Positions 22,856 through 33,700 of a DNA stretch of 64,000 nucleotides are shown here, in pieces. Position 1 is the first letter of the stretch. The number at the start of each line of letters is the position of its first letter. Origin of the DNA: Membranipora membranacea (lineage: Eukaryota; Bryozoa; Gymnolaemata; Cheilostomatida; Membraniporidae). The stretch is from NCBI GenBank assembly GCA_914767715.1, contig OU612070.1:19516025-19580024 (forward strand), written 5' to 3'. The notes under the pieces were generated by a model. It was not told where the DNA came from and made no database searches. It worked only from the letters and a program-made list of their open reading frames with translations. A program made the position numbers and the translations under genes.

Positions 22856-25734
22856 TCACTCATAGACTGTAGAGTTGCCGTCTTGTAGCGCGTCTTTGAG
22901 TGTTTTATAACTTTCAGTCAATCCGTAGTCGGGATCTTTTATGAGGAACTCTTTGACTAGCACTCTGATCTTTGATTTACTCACCATCAAAACACAATTG
23001 ATGCTCAGAATACCCGTCAGAGCTATACTGTACGTTGAGATGTTGTCCTCCCTTTATCGATGTTAAGACAACTCATAGATAAATAACTGATTTTGAGTGC
23101 TGTCTGTGACATAAAATCAAATTTTGTCATCTTCATCGTCATCGTCAAGAGGAAGAATGGCTGACAAAGCCAATGTGTAGGCTTGCATCTGATTTGCTGT
23201 TGGCTGGGAAAAAGAGCCAATGCCAGGTCACAGGTCATAGGTCACTGAAAGTACCTTCTGAGGTATAGTGGAAAGGAGACTGAATTACTTTCATATTCAC
23301 TATATCAGTAGGTGCTTTCAGGAAAGTACCATCTGACCAGGCATTGGCTCTCTCCCTCCCAGCAGACAACCGGAGCAATCACATTGGCTTGGCTGACATG
23401 ATGACAGAACATCAACCTATGGGAGGTTATGGAATTCAGTGTTTAAGTTCACTTACTTCTCTTGAGTTAGCAGTCCTAGGGAAGCTATCAAAGTAAACTA
23501 TTCTACTTGTCCGCTTCATTTCATCAAGCTGTTATAAATAGAATAATTAAAATCATAAGGCAAAATTTGTTAAGTGGGCCTTGTCTCACACAGCCCATTG
23601 TTGTTTTGCTGGCAAAAACAATGCCGAGGGGAAAGGTAAATTATTCTTCTGACTCTTCAGATGAGCACGATGTCATACTATCTTCAAAAAAATGGAAAGT
23701 AGAAATCGAACAATCTATCGAACCCAATAACCAAGTATATAAAGGATAATGAGGAAATTTATGGAAGCTTCTCAGAATACAGTTATTCCAGTAAGTGGCA
23801 CCGATCGGAAAATCTAAGAAGTACAAGCATTTGAACATACCAGAAAATACCACATGGATTTCGCTATTGCAGTACAATCAGTGCATCTCAGTTTGTTATA
23901 GTCGATTTCATCAAAGGACCTGACACTGTCACACAGAATCACTTGTGACAAGGCTACACAACTTTCCCATTCCACCAATCAGAGATACTCTCGGCTAGAG
24001 TATATAATGTGATCAGAGTGAATACTTACACTTTTTATTATATGACTGCTGATTTCCTCCACTGTTGGTTTCTCATGCCCCTTTGCAACACTGTGAGACT
24101 ATTAAAACATATGGAAAGAATTGTTTGGAAGAGCTATCTTCCCGAATTGCTAAATAATTAATTCCATTGATTGTAAGGATATTTAATTTATTTTTAACAA
24201 GAGGAGAAGTTCGTCATTGGTCGCAGACTTGAAAGAGTGATTTTATGTTTAGCTGATATTGACTACTTTGCTTTACACCTATAAGGCAATATTAATTACC
24301 TATATGAATTTACAAAAACACCTAAAATATTATCGAACGGGGATGCTGTACAGGAATATTAGCCTTTATTGGTCGCCAGTTCCAAAATATTAAAAGGTTA
24401 AAGATGGATACACCACAAATTGGCCAAACTCTTTTCACTCACACAACTCTTGAGCGAATTCAAATAAAGAACAAAGCTTAAAAGGCCTTACCTGCTCTTA
24501 ACTGACTGAGGTCCCCATTATCTAAGCACTACCATAACATGTCACGGCTTTAGATAAAAACCTTCATGATGGTAGGAAAGTTTATTAGAATGTGACTGGA
24601 TATGTTTGGAATCCGCCCAAATTCAATGGTTGTGACTTACCATAAACATTAAACAACTTCATTCCCAATGAACTCCGGTCCTGATACGGCTACCACCTAC
24701 AAAAAATACAAACAAAACATTTGATATCTCAATCTAATTTTATGATATTGTAGATTAAATACATTTCTCTCTTCAAAAAAATAAATTAAAAAGCATTAAA
24801 ACAATCAAAACATTAAAAAAAACATCTAAAAATTACCCGGTCAAGAATTGCTATAAATTTATTCATCATCGACCTATGGAAGCTGTGCCAATAGCTTACT
24901 GAGAGTTTGTACCAATATCGCCAACTCTCACTCATAAAAATCGTTTACTCCTATGCAGTCACTAGTTTTGAGTTGATTCATCATGCTATAATTTGTCAAT
25001 GAAATATTACACTCATCTGCCTGGTTGACGTGGTTAGTTTTGTCTTCAAACTATCATCATCAAACACAAACTGAGGTCAACAAGATATTTTTAATTTACT
25101 TTAATTATAAACTTTTAGAAAACGTCTATAAATAAATAAAATGTAAATTAAATATAAAGTGGAACTTTATATGAACTACCATCTATTTATACCTGTGCGT
25201 CTGCGATGGCAGGAAATTCCATGAGTGCATACTCAATTGGTCCATGGTAGACAACTTCAGCGAATACTTTAAACCTGACCGCTTCTGCTGTTCTTCCTTT
25301 TATAAATATGACACCATCATCATCCATTACACCCATTCACTGTAACAGTATAAGTATGTGTTATAAAATGTAAATAAAGAATGTTGAGAGGTATACCACG
25401 GTGAAATTCTTCTCCTTAGGTTTATCTGATCTTCCCGGTAATTCTGACTTTGAGTTGGAATACAATGTTTAATTAAACTAAGAGGTCATATCATTCGCAT
25501 CATCCCAAAGAATAGACTTACTTTTACCAATTTGCTATGCTCAAATTTAAATTCTAATATCTTTTGACATCACAGTAATTACCCTGTTTAGTAGAATCCA
25601 TCATCAGTGAAGAAAGATGCATATACTTTTGGGTCTGAGTTTTTGTGCTGAGAAAAAGTACAGTGTGTTTTGGCTAATATTTGGCCTGGTTCACCTGCAG
25701 GTACTAAATCTCCAAACTCATTGACAAGTTTTAC
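22856..25734 (-). pseudogene. Pseudogene P: 3' half (exons 10-15) of an ANL enzyme gene, inverted copy of gene B
   Basis: Minus-strand relics of exons 10-15: 25734-25583, 25339-25193, 24696-24641, 24090-24030, 23528-23457, 22984-22856. Introns align with those of gene B as well, so this is a genomic, not a processed, copy. Defects: TAC TAA ACA in exon 10 where B has TAC AAA ACA (stop at 25590-25588); a one-base deletion at the start of exon 11 (147 instead of 148 nt); TAA for TAC in exon 12 (24651-24649); AAA to GAA at the end of exon 14 (23459-23457), which replaces the adenylation lysine by Glu; and TG in place of AG before exon 15. Exons 1-9 are absent on this side. It forms the left arm of an inverted duplication whose right arm is the 3' half of gene B. 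Confidence 0.9.
23158..23402. repeat. Fold-back element in pseudogene P
   Basis: AAAGCCAATGTGTAGGC, AGAGCCAATGCCAGGTCA and AAAGTACC(T/A)TCTGA on the left recur in inverted order as ATCTGACCAGGCATTGGCTC and ATCACATTGGCTTGGC on the right. Arms about 95-100 bp. Absent from the matching intron of gene B. Confidence 0.65.
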
Positions 25735-25756
25735 CTGCAAACATATGGAGTGCTAA

Positions 25757-25806
25757 CCTGTCTTGACAAGCTTTGTTCGGGGGTGGGCAAAGCTTGTCAA
25801 GACAGG
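25757..25806. repeat. Perfect 19-bp-stem hairpin
   Basis: CCTGTCTTGACAAGCTTTG at 25757-25775 pairs without mismatch with 25788-25806 around a 12-base loop. It sits just outside pseudogene P exon 10 and has no counterpart in the homologous intron of gene B. Confidence 0.85.
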
Positions 25807-26130
25807 CTAATGGAGTGCATGGCCTGTGTAAGATGTCTACAACAGTTTTATGTTAAAAACGTCAGAAAATACTTGACTGCTGAGGATTTTACTTTCCAGC
25901 TTAATCAGTGTCATTGGAATTTCATTGCCTCAACCATGGCAGCAAATCCAATGACTGGGGGTGGTGTGTAGGGGCATTTGGTAGATGAGGCTTCCCGGTC
26001 GCTGGTCAGATAGGGGTGGTGTCAGCTTTGTTTAATCGGGTGTTTGCTACTCTAGTCATCACCTCTCTGGCGTGGACTATCAGTCCACACCGCTGCATTT
26101 TTTATCTCAACTTTCAATCAGTTATCAATT

Positions 26131-27789
26131 AGAAATTTTTGTTCATGTCTACTTTTAAGGCCAGAGTTTACACCGAATTACTCAACATGTCTGTGATATG
26201 TAATAAATCTGTCAATAATGAATGTAATCAGTTAATAAAATCTCATAATAAAGTAAAATGCTGGGTCATGGTATTCCGTAATAAGTTTAATCAGTTAACC
26301 AAATCTCTTAATAAAATACAATGCTGGGCTATCCCATACTTATCTGATGATCAGTGTTTCAGTTTCACATGAAACTGTTATACACATAATGATCTGCACT
26401 TTAGCACATGAGGGCTCGTAGTCTGGATCTAAATCAACAATTTCCAGACTAGAGCATCTATATGACTGTCATGCTAAACACCTTGACTGAAAAGATGTCC
26501 AAGAAAATAAATTATTTGAGCTCTAAATCCGCCATTAAATTAGGACATTTATGCTCCCTGACATTAATAATGTTTGTTCAATTGAGTAATTTAGTATGTT
26601 ATGCTGGGTCATTTTGTTTAAAAGATTAGAATTCCTTTCACTTTTCATTTCTTTGTTCAGATATTGTGATTAAGTTGAGGTTCAGAAGAACATCTCGTCT
26701 CTTCACGCAGAGAATTTTGCCCAAAGAACAGCAGTGAAACATTTTGTTTGACGATATTTTCTTCATTTATTACAGGTTGATGAAGTGAAGCAGGCCTGTA
26801 GAATAGTTTACTTGGACCGCTTCCCTAGAATGACTAACTCCAGAAAAGTAAGCATTATTTACTATTATTATTTATTTACCAGAAACCTTTAACAACACTC
26901 TATATTAATTTGATTGATAATATTATGTTAGTGTTGGCCATTTGCTTTCTTTACTAATGATTATGATTTCTCCAGAAAGGTATATAGAGTATAGAGTGAC
27001 CTCTGACCTTCTACGGGCGAAGCATTAGATCATCATGGGTAGCTGATACATGTCCTGTTTATATCAATTTTATTGGATTGTTGTGTTTATGTTTTATGGC
27101 TACATTTTTAACGAATTGCATTTTAACAGTTGATATTATTGGCGAGGAGATTCATATTGTAATATTAAATTTGTCTCTTCATACTTGAGCATTTCCTGAA
27201 TAAATTTAGGGATTTTTTTCTTTTTACTTGTAATATGAGCGGTACGGATGGTGGCGGCATAGCAATTTTATGTGAGAGAATATTCTTAACAGGCTTACAC
27301 CCTTCTAAAGAGTTTGAAGTCTTTCTTTTGCTGTTCACACTGAATGATAAATACATCTCAGCATACTAAAGAACCCATATATATTTATTTATTTATTCAT
27401 TTATTCATTCATTGAGGTTTTCTTAAAGTTTATAATCAAAGCAAATTAAAAATAACTTGTTGACCATATATTATATGGATTAGGGGAACATATGGGACCC
27501 TGGACTCATTCACATATGGTTGCTTGAACGCGATTCTCACCTTTGATTGGTCCACAGCCAACCGCTTGTTAAACTTTTCGCCTGAGTTATTCGAGGCATA
27601 TACTGGGATTTTAATCATTGCATAACATAAAAGCTGCCAGACTTTGAGCTAGATCCGGTCACTGATTGAATATTGACACAAATAGCCATAATGTGTATTT
27701 AACCACTGATCCTAGATTTGAGTGCAACACAACTGTTATCCGTTGAGGTCACTTTGTCTCGAGCACTCATAGACCGAACAAGACAAAAG
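26131..27789. other. Region upstream of gene B
   Basis: Contains the orphan exon 14 (26776-26847) and a short two-copy repeat around 26225-26325 (AATAAAATACAATGCTGGGC type). The sequence just before the gene B ATG (27725-27789) is conserved upstream of gene C exon 1, so it is probably 5' untranslated exon or a non-coding 5' exon. No TATA box stands out. Confidence 0.4.
26776..26847 (+). pseudogene. Orphan exon 14 of the ANL enzyme family
   Basis: A 72-nt stretch preceded by TTATTACAG and followed by GTAAGC is plainly exon 14 of the family, with NSRK at its end, so the adenylation lysine is kept. It reads VDEVKQACRIVYLDRFPRM, closer to the C and D version (QAC/RAC) than to gene B (RAS). No exon 13 or 15 is found nearby on this strand. 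It sits about 940 bp upstream of gene B's start codon, just outside the inverted-repeat arm, and is best read as the remnant of another lost paralog. Confidence 0.8.
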
Positions 27790-30700
27790 ATGCTTAGTTA
27801 CAAATTTCGTAAAGGCTCTGTGCCTGTGACACAGACAACTCTGTACAAAGTATTTGAAGAAGCGAAGAAGAATGGAGCAAATACAGAATTCTTTTTCATG
27901 GAGAGTGACGAGAGAGTCTTTCTCAAAGATGTCTGGAGTAGAGTGAGTCATTCATATATGTAACTTAATCATCTAAACTATACACAGGGGAGGACAATTC
28001 CTAACACGATACATAATTTTGACCCAGAAGTGCTCTGAATTTTTTAAGTGTGCAAATATTGTGTTACTACTGTGCAGAACTAGCTGCCAGACAATATATT
28101 GCTGTGGTCCTTCCGGAGTCTTTAACTTGACAAAAAACATACATTTGGCTGTAGAATCTGTTACAGATACGGTACCTCCAGCCTAGTAAAAGAAAACCAT
28201 CTTCAGTAAAACGGTGGAATGGCACGAATGATTCCCAGCATCAAAATAAACCAAATCATTTAATGACAAATCACATTATTTAACCGGGACCAAATCTTAC
28301 GACATGATATATTTTGATGTCACATGACCCAAAGATATGGCTGCCATGAACATTAATTGGCTGCCAATTAACCGTTCTTATCATGCAATTCCCAGGTTCA
28401 ATAATGCTTTTCCATATGTGCTAGAACCAAACCCGGCCCATCTTAAAAGATATCCAAAACCCGAAAACTCAGCTTCTTCAAGTCTTCAGTGAAAGTAGGA
28501 ATGGATACGGACATTTGGAACCAACTCAAGTGAACGGAGGGTGGTCACAGGTTCATCAATTGCACTGGGCTCAACAACCGGTCTAACTGGTCCAACGGGA
28601 CCATATCATAAGAACTTTCCTCTTTGCCATTTCATATCTTTGAGAAATTGTGTGTTTAGTATGATTTAACACTTGCAATAATGATGCAGATTCTACAAAT
28701 TCTATGGTTTCACAAAAGAAGCAGTTGGTGGGCAGACTTTTGGATGTTGTTAATGAAATTAATTGAATATATTGGGAGGGGTTTGGGCTCGGCAACAAAA
28801 AGAGCTTCTTATCCTTTCAATAATCCCATCATTCTACACCTGAGCTGCCCTGAGGCCGAGGGGTTTTTAATCGGATCGATCATTAAATCAATGAGGTCGT
28901 TCAATACGGCATGTTACAAAGTTCGATGAAGCTGAAAGAATGAGACCTCTGGCAGTCCTTTCCCATTTCAGCATGGCACAATCAGCTAGCAAATTTGGCG
29001 GATTGTAACGGAAAGGGCCCCTATCTTTGCAGAAGGCAAAATTTCATGTCGTCATGTAATGAATCAGCAATATTGCGGAGCTGCCAACGTAACACCAGTA
29101 AGCAACACTGAGATGTCTTAACAAAAGGACAGTCACTGAGTCAGGTGGGCCACTGGCTAGCTACGGAGTGTATACACAGGCTTACCTGTTTTACATTTGG
29201 TTACCCTAGATTTATAACATTTAGAATATCAGTATAATTATGGTGAGTGGTAGTTGATTCCTTTGTTAAACGTTGCGAATATAGCCCAACTCATCTGAGG
29301 TCCCAAAGGAGCACCAATGAATTAAACCAATCTTTAGATCCTACTCGAAAGGTCAAGGTCAAACAAGTGTTGGAAGTCACTCCTTAGGTCAATTACAATG
29401 ATCGATTTCTCCAACTCTTACTCTCCTTGTACTTGCAGGCGGATGAATACAATAATTTTTACCCAGAAGTGCTCTGAATTTTTTAAGTGTGCAAATATTG
29501 TGTTACTACTGTGCAGAACTAGCTGCCAGACTATATATTGTTTTGGTCCTTCCGGAGTCTTTAACTTGACAAAAAACATACATTTGGCTGTAGAATCTGT
29601 TACAGATAAAGTACCTCCAGCTTAGTAAAAGAAAACCATCTTCAGTAAAACAGTGGAATGGCACAAATGATTCCCAGCATCAAAATAAACCAAATCAATT
29701 AATGACAAATCACATTATTTAACCGGGACCGAATCTTATGACATGATAAATTTTGATGTCACATGACCCAAAGACATGGCTGCCATGAACATTAATTGGC
29801 TGCCAATTAACAGTTCTTATCATGCAATAACCCAGGTTCAATAATGCTTTTCCATATGTACTAGAACCAAACCCGGCCCATCTTAAAAGATATCCAAAAC
29901 CCGAAAACTCAGCTTCTTCAAGTCTTCAGTGAAAGTAGGAATGGTTATGGACATTTGGAACCAACTCAAGCGAACGGAGGGTGGTCACAGGTTCATCGAT
30001 TGATCTAACTGGTCCAACGGGACCATATCATAAGAACTTTCCTCTTTGCCATTTCATATCTTTGAGAAATTGTGTGTTTAGTATGATTTAACACTTGCAA
30101 TAATGATGCAGATTCTACAAATTCTATGGTTTCACAAAAGAAGCAGTTGGTGGGCAGACTTTTGGATGTTGTTAATGAAATTAATTGAATATATTGGGAG
30201 GGGTTTGGGCTCGGCAACAAAAAGAGCTTCTTATCCTTTCAATAATCCCATCATTCTACACCTGAGCTGCCCTGAGGCTGAGGGGTTTTTAATCGGATCG
30301 ATCATTAAATCAATGAGGTCATTCAATACGGCAATATCCGAAACTATGAACTCAGAGTTACAAAGTTCGATGAAGCTGAAAGAATGAGACCTCTGGCAGT
30401 CCTTTCCCATCTCAGCATGGCACAATCAGCTAGCAAATTTGGCGGATTGTATCAGCAATACTGCGGAGCTGCCAACGTAACACCAGTAAGCAACACTGAG
30501 ATGTCTTAACAAAAGGACAGTCACTGAGTCAGGTGGGCCACTGGCTAGCTACGGAGTGTATACACAGGCTTACCCGTTTTACATTTGGTTACCCTAGATT
30601 TATAACATATTTAGAATATCAGTATAATTATGATGAGTGGCAGTTGATTCCTTTGTTAAACATTGCGAATATAGCCAACTCATCTGAGGTCTCAAAGGAG

Positions 30701-33700
30701 CACCAATGAATTCAACCAATCTTTAGATCCTACTCGAAAGGTCAAGGTCAAACAAGTGTTGGAAGTCACTCCTTAGGTCAAGTACAATGATTGATTTCTC
30801 CAACTCTTACTCTCCTTTTACTTGCAGGCGGATGAATACGCTAAAGGAATGATGGCGCTGGGGTTGAAGAGAGGCAACACAATGACCAGTTTTGGTCTGA
30901 TTTCTGCTGAGACTCTGTACGTATCGGTTGGTGCTATCTCGATAGGCGTAGGTTACTCGGTGTGTGTCAGGTATTATCAGTGTTAGAATTTATGGGGTTG
31001 CAGGGGGTTGGTGTCCCCCTTCCTACTTTGTCTAGGGAGATGCATGCCCATTATATATCATAACCATTACGATGGCAAAAATTGTGGATTTGCAGGCTTG
31101 AGTCCATGATTTATTAACTGCATTGGTGAGGCCATCAATGAGTTTTCCAAAATATATGGCTAAAATTGACTCATTTTCATTGGTAATCACCACAGGGCTC
31201 CGGCTGACCTGGACCCCCGGCCTGGTTGGCATCCTTCTACCGCATAATATTTTACACTTTGATCACTGGGTATTATATTTTTTTATTTATGAGACACAGG
31301 CTAATGGTACATGGAAATATGGACTGGCCATCTGTCACGGTTTGCAAACTAACACGAATCCCAATTGATTTATTGTTTGATCGATTGCATTGCATTGCAT
31401 TGCATTGCATTGCATTGCATTGCATTTCATTGCACTGATTGAATGCATTGCATTGATTGGTTGGTTGGCTGGCTGGTTGATTGATTAATTGTATTACAGT
31501 GGTTGCATTGATTGCATTGGTCGATTGTGCATGTATATGACACATATAGTTCTGGCAGAAGGATTCAGGCTCCCGTACATTTTAGAGTACACCAGTGAAT
31601 TACCTTGTTAGGTTCCAAACTATCTTTTTCACTCACATCTTATTCAACTGAAACTATCCTAACTTGCCAGAATGTTTTGGTTTTTTGAGATGCAATGATT
31701 GTTATTATCCTCCAAACACTATGTATCACCTATCACTTTCCGACAACGTTGTCTTCCTTCACAGCATCCCTACGCCTACGAGCCGATGGAAACTTCTATT
31801 CCAGGATTTATTGAGTTGGTGAGTGTTGGTTTTCTTATTTGAAATGGTATAGTCTTGTAAAGCATCCAATCCCTGTAAAGTTTTTCTTACACAATGATAG
31901 TCTTGTTATTTCTCTTTTTCGTGAAGAGTGGTCAAATACTGTATATAAGTTAGGTATGCTAGAGCATCCGATAAATTTTGTTGCTAAGCTACCACGGTAT
32001 GTTGATTCATCCATTTATACAGATCAGGCATTGTAATAACTGGGGTTGAAAGTTGATCAATTGAATTAATAACGTAGTTTCGGATAATGGCTTTTACGGC
32101 ATCATCCCTTGCAGCTGTTCAAGCCATCTTTCATATTTCAGATTGAGACAGATATCATGATAGTCGGTGAAGGAATGGAGGGTAAAGTCATGGACACTGT
32201 CCATAAGTTGCAGGATGAAGACCCGAACAGGTTGGCGAACCTCACTTCAGTTCATTTTCATAGTTGTTCATTTCTACTGGGATTATGAAAATGGTTAAAG
32301 TGGAACGAGACAGAGGGGGTGCACGGGGAGGGGGGGTTAATCATAATTAGGTTTTGCTATTGACAAGCAAAACCATTGGATAATGAGTGTAATGTCACGC
32401 CTAGTTACACCTCTGTCAGTCCATGTGGCATTTGAGTTTTGCAGAAATCGAGCTGCATGTTTCAAGTGTTTTCTCAAGTGCTCAAGTGTGTTATGCAAGA
32501 AATCGAGCAACACCTGTGCCCTTGCAGCTTTGCAGCCGACTGCAATGTTTATGCGATGTTGAAAGGAAGCGACACTTCACATCAGCTGATAAAAACATTT
32601 GACTTTGTGTAAAAACAAGGATTAATTGTATCTGCTATTCCACTGTATAACAGGGCCGTAGATTAGAAAAGATGGTATAGGAGGCGAAGCTCCAAGGCGA
32701 GTGCAATGCATCACCAGTAACCTCCTCCCCGAGAAATTTAAGCTATGTAATAAGCAACTGGAAATCCCAGAGGAGCTGATTCTGACATGGATTATTGAAT
32801 TAGAGTGTTTTTAGGCCACTGTATTTAGCTTTCGAGGGGAGGCAATGCCTTTCTGCCTCACCTAGACCTACGGTTCTGTACAATAAATAGTGTAAACTAA
32901 TTCCAACTATCGTAGAGGTATAATTGTAATAATCTTTGACACAATGATAATAAAAATAATCTTGCAGAAATGAATGTGGATTAGAGAGATGCTGTTGAAT
33001 TACCTTCCTCTAGAAAAAACTTGTTACGGAAAATTTGTGGTACAAATTTTTAATGGTATATGTTACATTAGAGGTCTATGGGCAGATGAAGATAAATGCA
33101 AAAGACGGAGGATGTCCGTGGAAGTGAACATCCGAAGGGAAATCATGTCGACTGTGGTGTGAAAGTGTGTGATAATCCGGCCATCCTCCGGTCGATTGTG
33201 AGTTTAGCCGAAAAGGTCACTTTGTTTGGCCAGTTGCACTCTCTCCACAAAAGTTGAAACGCACTTTCTCGCATTGTTCAAAATTTTGGTGTACAATATA
33301 TTCATTAAGGTCGCATCTGAAATTCAGGAAATTTCTAGTTGTTGCTCTATTGCAGCAGATGGGAATTCCCAACTACATGTAACGTTCATGGAAAAGACAT
33401 TTAAAAAAAAAGGTTGCATAAAAATTGCTGCGGCTAATTGGTATACTCCCAAAAAAGTAGCCAATCTCGAGAAAAAAGTTTGGTGATGCATGCCCTAATC
33501 CTCCATATGTCTGGTATACATGGAGGACAATGTGCAACAACCAAAACGACTAGCCCTAAACCTAATGACCTTTTTCAGGACCACCAATTATAAATGAAGT
33601 GATTGTTTATTTATGTCACATCATGAAAAACATTAGTAATAATGAATTGTTGCTGACAAAAAAGTATATATATTGTTTTGTTCACAATATACACTAATAC

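Larger units (their letters stand above)
21680..26130 (+). repeat. Left arm of a large inverted duplication
   Basis: Reverse complement of about 36975-42160, traceable through introns, exons 10-15 and 3' flank of gene B: for instance GCTGTACAGGAATATTAGCC at 24344 pairs with 38990-39015, and GAGGCTTTTAGCCACTATTA near 21705 pairs with about 42120. Contains pseudogene P and a private MITE-like fold-back (23158-23402). Confidence 0.88.

Noticed and set aside
28583-30425. Open frames in gene B intron 1 (both duplicated units)
   Set aside because: Both strands are open by chance, no splice-site or family support; probably decayed transposon sequence.
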